Of a DNA stretch of 17,805 bases, positions 1 to 7,753 are shown in pieces. How positions within the stretch are numbered: position 1 is the first letter of the stretch; every line of letters begins with the position of its first letter. Under the pieces are notes generated by a model, which ran no database searches, was not told where the DNA came from, and was given only the letters and a program-made list of their open reading frames with translations. The translations under genes were made by a program, and so were the position numbers. The stretch comes from Nitrospinaceae bacterium (GTDB lineage Bacteria > Nitrospinota > Nitrospinia > Nitrospinales > VA-1): assembly GCA_016763735.1 (NCBI GenBank), contig JAESTE010000018.1, positions 1-17,805 of the forward strand, in the 5' to 3' direction.

Positions 1-170
1 ATATAATTATGTTTAAATTTCAACAAATATTATAGATATTTTATAAATATTCCATAACCTATGGATTTCTAAAGGTTTTGATTTTAAAGCCAATAGTCAT
101 TTTTAGCGGTGTATTTAAATGGTAACCGAAACTTTTCAATCTGACAACGTTTTTTTCAGAATATCGAGGC
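1..170. other. AT-rich spacer downstream of tolB, no gene seen
   Basis: This very AT-rich stretch follows the tolB stop codon in the direction of transcription. I see no reading frame with coding character. It contains a small perfect inverted repeat (CCATA at 52-56, TATGG at 60-64), too weak to call a terminator. In many diderms pal follows tolB; no pal is visible here, but it could begin just beyond the left edge. Confidence 0.5.
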
Positions 171-1520
171 TTAGTGTTTGAAATAAGGCGACCAAGAGGG
201 ACTGTGGCTTTTGCCCGAGAAGGTCAGTTGTCGAACCCTGTCACCCCCCAGACGCTTGATAAAAATATTGAAGCGACCATTTACCCGTTTGCGATAAACA
301 ATAAAACGGCCATCAGGAGACCAACTGGGTTGCTCGGCACTACCCGCATTTATTGTCACAATCTGGCTTTTATGTGTATTCAAATCATAAACGCTGATTT
401 GAAACCTCTTCCCCACGCGTGAAGTGTAGGCGATTTTATCGCCATCGGGGGACCAGGATGGATTGTCATTATAAGAGGAGCCAAATGAAATGCGAGTCAC
501 CTTACCGTTGTCTCCTTTTTCGGCATCCATAATATAAATTTGTGGCGCACCGGTTCCGGAACGATCCGAAGTGAACGCAATTTTTTTTCCATCAGGAGAC
601 CAAGTGGGCGATGTATCAATATTAAAGTGACGCGTCAATCGATGTAGTTTCCTGTTTTTCTTTAAAAGATAAATTTCGGAATTCTGATCCCGGCTTAAAA
701 CCAAAGCAATCTTTTGCATATCGGGAGACCATGCCGGTGCCGCATTCAAACCTGGCAACCGATTCAGAGTTTGGCGTTTTTCACCTGCAGTATCGATCAT
801 AATTAAATCCGGATTATTCGCGGCATAAGAGGTGTAGACAATCCACTTCCCATCCGGCGACCAGGCGGGGCTTAAATTAACAGTATTGTCGCGGGTCAAT
901 CTCTTCAAATTGTAGCCATCAAAATCAATCAGATACACTTCCTTACCGCCCTCTTCCTGTGCCAGGAAGGTCACCTGGGTTTCGGCAATGCCACGCTTTC
1001 CTGTCAATTGCGACACCACTTCATCTGCAAACCGGTGTACTACCTTACGGAGCAATTGTGGAGAGGCCTTGTAACGCTTACCTAGCATGAACCTTTTATT
1101 TACGGCATCGTAAAGGCGAGAAGTGAAAACTTGCCCTCTTCCTTTCGATATCATTCTATATTCGGTTTTAATGACCCATTGCGCTCCGACCTGCCTCCAG
1201 CTTCTATAATCTACTACAGAGCCAGACCGCTCCATTTTTTCTAATTCCTCAAAGACGGTTTTTCTCAATGGAGAAAACAGCTCTGAGAGAAGCAAATCTT
1301 TGTCCAGAATACTTCTCGCTTCTTTGCCCATCCCTCTAGCATCAGACCCACCGCCCTTAAACACAAAGTCAGTGATCGCCAGAGAAACTTTTTTCTGGGT
1401 TGCCTTCTCCATATCTAACCTCACACGAGGTTCGGCTTCCACTTTTACGCAAAAGAAAAAAACAAGGACCACAAAAACCCCGGCAAATAAATAGCCTTCT
1501 CTACTCGTCTTTAGGAACAT
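171..1520 (-). CDS. tolB: TolB, periplasmic beta-propeller of the Tol-Pal system
   Basis: TolB is the periplasmic component of the Tol-Pal envelope complex, bridging TolA and the peptidoglycan-bound lipoprotein Pal. The 449-residue product starts with a hydrophobic signal peptide (about residues 10-29, likely cleaved after VEA). A TolB N-terminal domain follows (about 40-180), then six PD40/WD40-like propeller repeats from about residue 210 to the end. Each repeat carries a variant of the motif W-S-P-D-G, for example LSPAWSPDGKWIVYTS and DTSPTWSPDGKKIAFTSDRS; the last is shortened to SPSWSPYFKH. Length is close to the usual 430 residues. It is last in a tolQ-R-A-B order, and its ATG lies 20 bases inside the end of the preceding gene, which suggests translational coupling. 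Confidence 0.95.
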   Translation of the reverse strand: MFLKTSREGYLFAGVFVVLVFFFCVKVEAEPRVRLDMEKATQKKVSLAITDFVFKGGGSDARGMGKEARSILDKDLLLSELFSPLRKTVFEELEKMERSGSVVDYRSWRQVGAQWVIKTEYRMISKGRGQVFTSRLYDAVNKRFMLGKRYKASPQLLRKVVHRFADEVVSQLTGKRGIAETQVTFLAQEEGGKEVYLIDFDGYNLKRLTRDNTVNLSPAWSPDGKWIVYTSYAANNPDLIMIDTAGEKRQTLNRLPGLNAAPAWSPDMQKIALVLSRDQNSEIYLLKKNRKLHRLTRHFNIDTSPTWSPDGKKIAFTSDRSGTGAPQIYIMDAEKGDNGKVTRISFGSSYNDNPSWSPDGDKIAYTSRVGKRFQISVYDLNTHKSQIVTINAGSAEQPSWSPDGRFIVYRKRVNGRFNIFIKRLGGDRVRQLTFSGKSHSPSWSPYFKH

Positions 1521-2754
1521 ATTTAAAATATATACTTAAAAAAAGGTTGGACATCTTTAACTCTTTGGGGAAACGAGGAAATGGCACCGAATCAAGAACG
1601 GCACGTACAGCGAGGGTATCCAACGCTTCCACCCCAGAGCTTCGCTTTATAAATGGTTTATCAATATTCCCTTTTGGAAAAATGTGGAACGAAATAATGG
1701 CTTCTTTACTGTGCCGTTCCGCCAGCGGATCACGCCAATTCCTATATATTCTTTCTTGAACTATCCCGGCATAGAGAGATTGGATATCCGCACCAGGAGT
1801 CCCTTCTCGATCAGAATAAACATACGATTCATCTTCACTCTTTGAATCGGTTTTTTCCGGCGAATCAGGAAGAGTTCGCAACTTGCTTTGGAACTTTGAC
1901 CTATCGAGCCGGGCACCTGTAACTTCAACTTTCACTCTTGAAGATTCTACGGCAAGCAATTCGAACTTTTCCAGAACAGAATCATAAGCCTTACTTTTTA
2001 TATCTTCCACCTCAGCATCTGGAGTTTTACCCTCGTCATCCTTTTTAACTATAGAATCCAGTTCGGCCAGTTTTTCAAGTTCCTTTAAAAGATCCCTTCT
2101 CTTAACAGCAGGCTCAGCGATTTCTTCTTCATCCATCGGCTCTTTTACTTTTTCCTGTTCGAGCACCTCTTGCATCTTTATATCTTCAAAACCTTCAAGA
2201 AGATTTTCGATCTTGGGAGTTGGCGGCACATCTTTCTTGATCTTCACCTTTTCGCTCTTCAACTCCTCCAAGTCACGAAAGGTTTCTTCCAAAACAGGTT
2301 TTTCTGTTTTGGGCTTTGCAATTGGTTTCTTAGGGCGTTCCAAGAGCACCAATTGTTCCAGCTCTTCAAACATTTTTTTTGTCGGAACGGGGACCACAGC
2401 TGCGGCTTTTTTATCCAGTTTATTAAGCGCGGCTATTATTTTATTGGGTTGTGATATTTTTTTAACAGGTGCTATTTTTTTCTTAACAGCATTTTTATTA
2501 GCTACGCTTTTTTTTATTCTAGGCTCACTTTTCTTAATCGGAGCTTTTCTTTTCCTAGCAGGTTTTTTCTTAACAGCTGACTTGTTGCCTGAAGGAGATT
2601 CCACAAGACTAACCATAAAAGCCGGGACTATGGCTTTGACTGCAAGAGGAGGTTTGGGAAGAAATAAAACAAAGGTGAGGATGAGCAGATGCCCGAAAAC
2701 GGAGAACACGAGCATTTGGTTGAAATCTATAGACTGGGAAAACTGGGCTCTCAT
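1501..2754 (-). CDS. tolA: TolA/TonB-family energy-transducing protein
   Basis: This protein probably transmits the proton-motive-force-driven movement of TolQ-TolR across the periplasm to TolB/Pal. The 417 residues have three parts. One N-terminal membrane anchor lies at about residues 13-33 (MLVFSVFGHLLILTFVLFLP). A long, highly charged, low-complexity middle follows, first very Lys/Ala-rich (about 55-115) and then Lys/Glu-rich. A TonB/TolA C-terminal domain occupies about 326-417 (start SLYAGIVQERIYRNWRDPL, with a later conserved VPFPRFP). By domain family it resembles TonB C-terminal proteins; its place between tolR and tolB makes TolA the better functional name. Its start is 6 bases after the tolR stop, and its 3' end overlaps tolB by 20 bases. 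Confidence 0.85.
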   Translation of the reverse strand: MRAQFSQSIDFNQMLVFSVFGHLLILTFVLFLPKPPLAVKAIVPAFMVSLVESPSGNKSAVKKKPARKRKAPIKKSEPRIKKSVANKNAVKKKIAPVKKISQPNKIIAALNKLDKKAAAVVPVPTKKMFEELEQLVLLERPKKPIAKPKTEKPVLEETFRDLEELKSEKVKIKKDVPPTPKIENLLEGFEDIKMQEVLEQEKVKEPMDEEEIAEPAVKRRDLLKELEKLAELDSIVKKDDEGKTPDAEVEDIKSKAYDSVLEKFELLAVESSRVKVEVTGARLDRSKFQSKLRTLPDSPEKTDSKSEDESYVYSDREGTPGADIQSLYAGIVQERIYRNWRDPLAERHSKEAIISFHIFPKGNIDKPFIKRSSGVEALDTLAVRAVLDSVPFPRFPKELKMSNLFLSIYFKYVPKDE

Positions 2755-2760
2755 GAGTTT

Positions 2761-3153
2761 TTAAGGTTCGGTCACCATTCCAATATTTTCGACCCCCGCT
2801 TGTTTGACCGTTGCCATTACACGCATAACGAATCCATAATCCAGCATTTTATCTGCCCGAAAATAAATGCCTACACTTTTATCTTTACTAACATACTGCT
2901 CCACTTTCCGAGTCAACGCCATCAAGTTTGCCAACTCCTCCTGCTTCCAGAATATTTTTTTATTGCTTTTTACAGTCACCGTTGGGATCTCTTTAATGGG
3001 AATGGGAGCAATAGATTCTTTGGGCAACTGAACATCCATACCGTGCTGCATCAAAGGGGCTGTAATCATAAAAATCACGAGCAACACCAGCATGACATCT
3101 ACAAATGGGGTCACATTGATTTCGGCTAAAAAGGGTCGTCGTTGTTTTAACAT
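2761..3153 (-). CDS. tolR: TolR/ExbD-family proton-channel subunit
   Basis: TolR is the single-span inner-membrane partner of TolQ in the proton-driven Tol motor. The 130 residues have a short cytoplasmic N-terminus with the typical family motif EINVTPFVDVMLVLLVIFM at 11-29. This includes Asp19, the membrane aspartate that carries protons in this family. A periplasmic domain follows (about 45-130), ending AGVENIGMVTEP, the usual ExbD/TolR C-terminal signature. It lies 32 bases after tolQ and 6 bases before the TolA-like gene. I see no strong Shine-Dalgarno sequence before the ATG, so its translation may depend on tolQ. Confidence 0.93.
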   Translation of the reverse strand: MLKQRRPFLAEINVTPFVDVMLVLLVIFMITAPLMQHGMDVQLPKESIAPIPIKEIPTVTVKSNKKIFWKQEELANLMALTRKVEQYVSKDKSVGIYFRADKMLDYGFVMRVMATVKQAGVENIGMVTEP

Positions 3154-3185
3154 TAGTTTTGTTCAGGAATTAACCCCTGTTATTT

Positions 3186-3941
3186 TTACCCTGAAAGGTC
3201 AAATGATCTCTCTTTTTCCGGAGATAGCGTAAAGTTTTTTTCAGCTAAATATACAAAGTCCTGACAAAAATCATCCATTGTCGAAGTAAGCAGGAAAACT
3301 TTATTATTGAGGTAATTGAAAAAGATAACCGCCGGAATAGCGGCTACCAGCCCTGCCGCAGTAGCAATGAGAGCTTCTGCTATTCCAGGTGCCACACCGC
3401 CTATGCTTGCCGTCCCTTGAACCCCAATCGATCTAAAAGAATGCATGATGCCCCACACCGTGCCAAATAATCCGATAAAAGGTGTCGTGCTGCCAGTGGT
3501 TGCCAGAAATTCCAATCGCCGAGAAAATCGTGCCACTTCCCGATTGATTGCTTTATTCAGAGCAAGTGAGATCCCCTTGATATCCCTCTCCGTCAGTTTC
3601 TCTCCAGAGGATAAAGGTGCCTCACCTTGCTTTTTTCTATCATCCTTAGCCATTTCCTGAAACAGGTATAGCTCGCGATAACCGGTTAAAAATAACCGTG
3701 CTAGTGGACTCAGCCGTAACTCTTTAGCGAAATTATATATTTGCGTGAGGTTTTCGGTTTTTGAAAATACTTCGAGGAATTTACTATCTTCATTTCTCGC
3801 AGACCGATAAACAAAAAACTTGTTCAACATAATGGCCCACGATGTAACGGAAAAAATCAAAAGGATCAGCAACACACCTTTTGCCATCATACTGGATTGC
3901 GTTATCAGTTCAATAATGCCTACTGGTTGGTCAGGAATCAT
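3186..3941 (-). CDS. tolQ: TolQ/ExbB-family proton-channel subunit
   Basis: TolQ forms the polytopic inner-membrane pore-forming part of the Tol motor (MotA/TolQ/ExbB family). The 251-residue product has three membrane segments at about residues 19-42, 145-170 and 190-212. The diagnostic motif is in the second: LATTGSTTPFIGLFGTVWGI. The third contains EALIATAAGLVAAIPAV, also typical. The cytoplasmic loop between the first two segments is somewhat long and charged (EMAKDDRKKQGEA). It is first in the tol operon, with a candidate promoter about 90-115 bases upstream. The upstream Shine-Dalgarno match (GAGA) is weak, so the exact start is less certain than the identity. Confidence 0.94.
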   Translation of the reverse strand: MIPDQPVGIIELITQSSMMAKGVLLILLIFSVTSWAIMLNKFFVYRSARNEDSKFLEVFSKTENLTQIYNFAKELRLSPLARLFLTGYRELYLFQEMAKDDRKKQGEAPLSSGEKLTERDIKGISLALNKAINREVARFSRRLEFLATTGSTTPFIGLFGTVWGIMHSFRSIGVQGTASIGGVAPGIAEALIATAAGLVAAIPAVIFFNYLNNKVFLLTSTMDDFCQDFVYLAEKNFTLSPEKERSFDLSG

Positions 3942-4029
3942 ACTTGGTATCTCATTGCAGGAAGGCTGGGTTCAAAGGCGGGCGCCGACAAGGATATATT
4001 AACTTTCAATTAGATAATTCAACAACTTA

Positions 4030-4058
4030 CTTTAATTAAATGCAGGGGTTAAGTCAAA
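4030..4058 (-). promoter_or_regulatory. Candidate sigma70-type promoter of the tol operon
   Basis: On the minus strand the -35 hexamer is TTGACT (4053-4058) and the -10 hexamer is TAAAGT (4030-4035), separated by 17 bases. Transcription would start near 4023, about 80 bases before the tolQ ATG. The -10 box matches consensus at four of six positions, so this is a reasonable but untested call. Confidence 0.5.
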
Positions 4059-4126
4059 TAATAATAAGGAAACAAATAAACTGAAATGTTGCAAAACCCA
4101 ATTTACCAGGCAAACAGGTCGTTAAT

Positions 4127-4699
4127 TTAAGATTTAACCCGCTCCAAATATTCGCCGGATGTCGTCGAAACTCGTACCGCCTCGCCTATCTTAATAAACT
4201 GGGGCACTGTCACCACCAAGCCCGTCTCCAAAGTTGCGGGTTTTCCTGATCCTGATGCGGTCGCGCCCTTCAAACCGGGCTCGGTATCCACAACTTTCAA
4301 CTCAACCATTTCGGGAAAGGACACTCCGATTGCGGCATCATCACAGAATTCTACGATGACACGGGTATTCGGCAACAAATACTTTTTTCCATCACCAAGC
4401 ATTTTATCATCCATGAAAATCTGCTCATAGGTTTCGCAATTCATAAAGCAAAACCCAGCAGGGTCCTCATAAAGATACTCCATATCAACTTGTTCCATTT
4501 CCGCGCGTTCGACTGATTCATCCGAACGGAATTTAATTTCAGTCTGTGTGCCATCTTTCAGCTTTCGCAGTTTGGCCTGCATGGATGCCTTCCCTTTCCC
4601 TGGCGTGCGATGCTCTGCTGTCATTACTCGATATAAATCCCCTTTAAGCTTGATCACGTAACCAACACGCAACCCATTACCATTTACAAATGAAACCAT
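4127..4699 (-). CDS. efp: Translation elongation factor P
   Basis: EF-P binds the ribosome between the P and E sites and relieves stalling at consecutive prolines. The 190-residue product has the normal length and three-domain layout. The loop that reaches the peptidyl-transferase centre reads HRTPGKGKA, with Lys35 in the position modified (lysylated or otherwise) in lysine-type EF-Ps. Later signatures are MNCETYEQI, VDTEPGLKG and KPATLETGLVV, and it ends SGEYLERVKS. I place the start at the ATG of 4699 because GAGGTG lies just upstream (4703-4708). A longer frame would need a TTG at 4717 without such a site. It is transcribed divergently from the next gene. No epmA/epmB modification genes are visible nearby. 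Confidence 0.96.
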   Translation of the reverse strand: MVSFVNGNGLRVGYVIKLKGDLYRVMTAEHRTPGKGKASMQAKLRKLKDGTQTEIKFRSDESVERAEMEQVDMEYLYEDPAGFCFMNCETYEQIFMDDKMLGDGKKYLLPNTRVIVEFCDDAAIGVSFPEMVELKVVDTEPGLKGATASGSGKPATLETGLVVTVPQFIKIGEAVRVSTTSGEYLERVKS

Positions 4700-4763
4700 G
4701 AGCACCTCAATGAACAAATTTTAATTTGGTTATTTATGAGCTTAGAGAAAGCTCAATTCTGTG

Positions 4764-4791
4764 ATTATATAGGGCAAGCCTTGATAATCAA
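4764..4791 (-). promoter_or_regulatory. Candidate sigma70 promoter of efp
   Basis: On the minus strand the -35 box is TTGATT (4786-4791) and the -10 box a perfect TATAAT (4764-4769), 16 bases apart. Transcription would start near 4757, giving a leader of roughly 58 bases before the efp ATG. The promoter lies inside the upstream extension of the divergent methyltransferase reading frame, which argues that the extension is not coding. Confidence 0.6.
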
Positions 4792-4793
4792 GG
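4779..4793. promoter_or_regulatory. Perfect palindrome over the efp -35 box (possible operator)
   Basis: A 7-base inverted repeat with a single central base, CCTTGAT-A-ATCAAGG, covers the -35 hexamer of the efp promoter. Its size and placement suit a dimeric DNA-binding regulator. It has no T-run, so it is not a terminator. The binding protein is unknown. Confidence 0.35.
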
Positions 4794-4837
4794 GAAATCA
4801 GAGGAGGTTTGCACCCTCTCCATCATACCCTGAAATA

Positions 4838-5488
4838 ATGAATTGTCCGCTCTGCGATACCCAGGCAAATATTTTTACGACAGGTGAAAATCGGCAATAT
4901 CAACTTTGCAATCTATGCGGGTTGATTTTTGTGCTACCTGAATTCCACATTCCAACTGAATCTGAGATAGCAAGATACCGAGAGCATGAAAACAGCCTTG
5001 ATAACGAAGGTTATGTGGAAATGTTCATGAAAAAAATTAACCTCGTTAAAAAGCATTGTCCGCAAATAAAAACCGCATTGGATTTTGGTTGTGGATATGA
5101 ACCGGTTTTAAAAGCCTTACTGGAAAAAGAAGGAATCAAAACTGAAATTTTCGACTCAAACTTTTTCCCCGACTTCCCTAAAAACAAAACCTTCGATCTG
5201 GTTATCTCAACAGAAACGTTTGAACATTTCAAAAATCCCATCAAAGATATTCGGCAAGCTGCAAGTTGCGTTTCACCCACAGGCTTTCTTGCTGTGATGA
5301 CCCGGTTTTATCCTCTCGAAAAAGAAATTCCTTGCGAAGAAAGTTTTTCGAAATGGTATTACAAGCGCGATCCAACTCACATTGTTTTTTATACCTCCAA
5401 AACTTTCGAGTGGCTGGCTCGGGAAATGGGATTTAAAATCATTTACAATGACCAATTCGATTTTGTTCTATTGCAAAATTTGATATAA
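4838..5488 (+). CDS. Class I SAM-dependent methyltransferase with N-terminal Cys4 knuckle
   Basis: This is a Methyltransf_23-like SAM-dependent methyltransferase; the substrate is unknown. From the chosen ATG it has 216 residues. The N-terminus carries CPLC (3-6) and CNLC (24-27), which probably bind zinc. The SAM-binding motif I is LDFGCGYEP (81-89), and the motif II/post-I region is DLVISTETFEHF (120-131). The C-terminal segment DPTHIVFYTSKTFEWLA is typical of this family in glycan and small-molecule loci. An ATG at 4736 would add 34 residues. I prefer 4838 because family members begin near the first CPLC, and because the efp promoter occupies the upstream part. No good Shine-Dalgarno is present for either start. 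It is followed by ettA after 76 bases. Confidence 0.75.
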   Translation: MNCPLCDTQANIFTTGENRQYQLCNLCGLIFVLPEFHIPTESEIARYREHENSLDNEGYVEMFMKKINLVKKHCPQIKTALDFGCGYEPVLKALLEKEGIKTEIFDSNFFPDFPKNKTFDLVISTETFEHFKNPIKDIRQAASCVSPTGFLAVMTRFYPLEKEIPCEESFSKWYYKRDPTHIVFYTSKTFEWLAREMGFKIIYNDQFDFVLLQNLI

Positions 5489-5564
5489 AGGCATTTTGGT
5501 GACGGCTGAAAAAATACCGCTTTGAATCCATGTCGCCGATTTGGAACTTTAACCAAGAGGAAAT

Positions 5565-7238
5565 ATGTCGGGAGAATACATCTTTACCATGCAGGGCCTC
5601 ATAAAGAGGTATGGACGCAACGAAGTTCTCAATGGAATCAATCTCAGTTTTTATCACGGAGCAAAAATTGGCATCGTCGGCGAAAACGGTTCAGGAAAGT
5701 CTACCCTCCTCAAAATTATGGCAGGTGAGGATAATGAATTCGAAGGCCAGGCCGCGCCTCTAAAAGGTTCCACCATCGGTTTCCTTCCGCAAGAACCTGT
5801 TTTGGATGATGACAAAACGGTGCGCGAAAATGTCGAGCAGGCTTTCAGCGATATCAAAAAATTGATTGAAGAGTTCAATGAAGTCAGTGCCAAAATGGCC
5901 GAACCCATGTCGGATGACGAAATGGAAAAGGCCATGGAAAAAATGGGGCGACTGCAAGATCAAATTGATGCCGTCGATGGTTGGGAACTTGACCGTCAGG
6001 TAGAAATCGCCATGGATGCCCTGGTTCTGCCGGAAGACAACCAGAAAGCCAGCACGCTTTCAGGGGGGGAGGCGCGTCGCGTGGCCTTATGCAAACTATT
6101 ATTGCAAAAACCCGATATGCTTCTACTCGATGAACCTACCAACCATCTCGATGCAGAAACCGTGCAATGGCTCGAAGACACATTGGCCAATTTTCCGGGG
6201 AACGTCATCGTTTCAACTCACGACCGTTATTTCCTCGATAACATCACTAAATGGATCCTTGAACTTGAAAGCGGAAAAGGCAAACCCTTCGAAGGTAACT
6301 ACTCTTCCTGGTTGGAACAGAAAACAGAAATTTTGCGCCGTCGGGAAAAAACGGCCTCCACCTTACAAAAGCGGCTCGACAAAGAACTGCAATGGTTGCG
6401 GGAAACTCCCGGTGCACGCCGTAAACACAATAAAGGCCGCGTCAACGAATACGAAAAATTGGCTGCCCGAAAAACAGATATGGAAGACAACACACTGGAG
6501 ATACAAATTGCTCCCGGCCCACAACTTGGCGAACAAGTCATTGAAGTGGAATCCTTATCAAAAGGCTATGGTGGTGACCCGATCTTTTCCGATCTTACCT
6601 TTACGGTTCCCCGAGGAGCTGTAGTCGGGCTGATCGGCCCCAATGGCGCAGGTAAAACCACTCTCTTTAAAATGATCGCAGGGGAAGAACAACCGGACTC
6701 AGGAACTTTGAAATTGGGCTCCACCGTAAAACTTTCTTATGTCGATCAACATCGCCACGACCTGAAAGCAGACAACACCGTGTTCGAAGAAATCACCGGG
6801 GGAACCGAACATATTGAAGTGGCAGGAAAAGCTATCAATTCACGCGCGTATGTAGGTCGCTTCAATTTCAAAGGGTCCGACCAACAGAAGAAAGTAGGAG
6901 AACTGTCCGGCGGCGAGCGCAACCGAGTCCACCTCGCAAAATTATTAAGACGCGGTGGCAATGTCCTCTTACTGGATGAGCCGACCAATGATCTTGATGT
7001 CAACACCTTGCGAAACCTTGAAAATGCTATTCTCGACTTCAATGGCTGTGCTCTGGTGATCAGCCATGACCGATTCTTCTTGGATCGCATTTGCACTCAT
7101 CTGCTGGTATTTGAAGGAAACAGTAAAGTGCGTTGGTTTGAAGGAAATTTTGAAGAGTATCAGGAAAAAAGGAAGAAGGAACTAGGAGGAAAAGAAGAGA
7201 ACCGCAGATCAAAATACAAAAGACTCACCATTCGTTAG
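5565..7238 (+). CDS. ettA: EttA, energy-dependent translational throttle ABC-F ATPase
   Basis: EttA is a soluble ABC-F protein that binds the ribosomal E site and gates the first elongation steps according to ATP/ADP level. The 557 residues match the family length (about 555). The first nucleotide-binding domain has Walker A GENGSGKST (39-47), signature LSGGE near 165 and LLLDEPTNHLD near 186-196. The acidic arm (about 90-140) between Walker A and signature is the EttA-type L1-stalk arm. The inter-domain linker has the P-site-tRNA motif with ELQWLRETPGARRKHNKGR (about 270-290). The second domain has GPNGAGKTT (358-366), LSGGERNRVHLAKLL and LLLDEPTNDLD. The end, SKYKRLTIR, is also EttA-like. 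AAGAGG sits just before the ATG. It converges with the next gene, overlapping by 3-4 bases. Confidence 0.95.
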   Translation: MSGEYIFTMQGLIKRYGRNEVLNGINLSFYHGAKIGIVGENGSGKSTLLKIMAGEDNEFEGQAAPLKGSTIGFLPQEPVLDDDKTVRENVEQAFSDIKKLIEEFNEVSAKMAEPMSDDEMEKAMEKMGRLQDQIDAVDGWELDRQVEIAMDALVLPEDNQKASTLSGGEARRVALCKLLLQKPDMLLLDEPTNHLDAETVQWLEDTLANFPGNVIVSTHDRYFLDNITKWILELESGKGKPFEGNYSSWLEQKTEILRRREKTASTLQKRLDKELQWLRETPGARRKHNKGRVNEYEKLAARKTDMEDNTLEIQIAPGPQLGEQVIEVESLSKGYGGDPIFSDLTFTVPRGAVVGLIGPNGAGKTTLFKMIAGEEQPDSGTLKLGSTVKLSYVDQHRHDLKADNTVFEEITGGTEHIEVAGKAINSRAYVGRFNFKGSDQQKKVGELSGGERNRVHLAKLLRRGGNVLLLDEPTNDLDVNTLRNLENAILDFNGCALVISHDRFFLDRICTHLLVFEGNSKVRWFEGNFEEYQEKRKKELGGKEENRRSKYKRLTIR

Positions 7239-7693
7239 TCGGCACTGTTATTCCCAAATTGCCGGACATAATGAACCAATATCCATATCTGCCAATCGGC
7301 TAAATTGGGATAAGCTGGCATTGCCGTACCTTCAATACCATTCTTGATGGCCCAATACATCTGACCATCGGAAATAGTGTTCATTGTTTCGGCACAAGTA
7401 AAATTCCTTGCCAAGGGGTCTGCCTGCAATCCCAACTCACCGGTCCCATCACCTCTTGCGCCATGGCAGTGCAAGCATTGCATGGGTTGCACCGTATCCA
7501 TATAGAGCAACTCACCTTTTTCCATCCGCTTTTTAGTCGCTTCCAGCGGATTCTTCAACCCAGAATATTTTTCAGGCGCATCGGGTGTGGTTCTGTTTTG
7601 CGGACACTGGGCCTTGTCCGGCTTGTCAGCAAAAGCCAACGAGACCCCAAAAATCCATATCGTAATAGAAATTATAATTACAGTAATTTTCAT
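7235..7693 (-). CDS. Exported mono-haem cytochrome c, CPQ/NFTC family
   Basis: This is a small periplasmic electron carrier of class I cytochrome c type. The 152 residues begin with a signal peptide (hydrophobic 3-20, likely cleavage after AFA). The haem site is C73-L-H-C76-H77 and the probable distal ligand is Met125 in GTAMPAY. It shares with two genes near 12 kb an N-terminal CPQNR (C30), a NFTC (C100) and the block ISDGQMYW. The spacings between these cysteines, the haem site and the Met are identical in all three (43, 27 and 25 residues). The gene follows the histidine kinase gene by 60 bases in the same direction and could share its transcript. Its 3' end overlaps the ettA end. The partner redox enzyme is unknown. 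Confidence 0.9.
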   Translation of the reverse strand: MKITVIIISITIWIFGVSLAFADKPDKAQCPQNRTTPDAPEKYSGLKNPLEATKKRMEKGELLYMDTVQPMQCLHCHGARGDGTGELGLQADPLARNFTCAETMNTISDGQMYWAIKNGIEGTAMPAYPNLADWQIWILVHYVRQFGNNSAD

Positions 7694-7710
7694 GTCCTAT
7701 GGATTTTAAC

Positions 7711-7739
7711 CGCATTCACTAATAAATGCGCTGTTTTTT
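7711..7739 (+). terminator. Candidate intrinsic terminator reading rightward
   Basis: A 6-base-pair stem (CGCATT at 7711-7716, AATGCG at 7725-7730) with an 8-base loop is followed by CTG and six Ts (7734-7739) on the plus strand. It could stop ettA transcripts that run antisense through the cytochrome gene, since none is seen directly after ettA. The stem is short and half AT, so confidence is low. Confidence 0.3.
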
Positions 7740-7753
7740 ATCTTCTGGGATTT

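Noticed and set aside
2213..2764. 183-residue open frame opposite the TolA-like gene
   Set aside because: It is the antisense of a Lys/Glu-rich low-complexity stretch, giving a Phe/Leu-rich translation that only mimics a membrane protein.
4736..4837. N-terminal 34-residue extension of the zinc-knuckle methyltransferase
   Set aside because: The segment contains the efp promoter and a palindrome, has no Shine-Dalgarno sequence, and the family normally starts close to the first CPLC motif.
6016..6624. 202-residue open frame within ettA in another frame
   Set aside because: ettA is a full-length, well-conserved gene here; the second frame has no family features.
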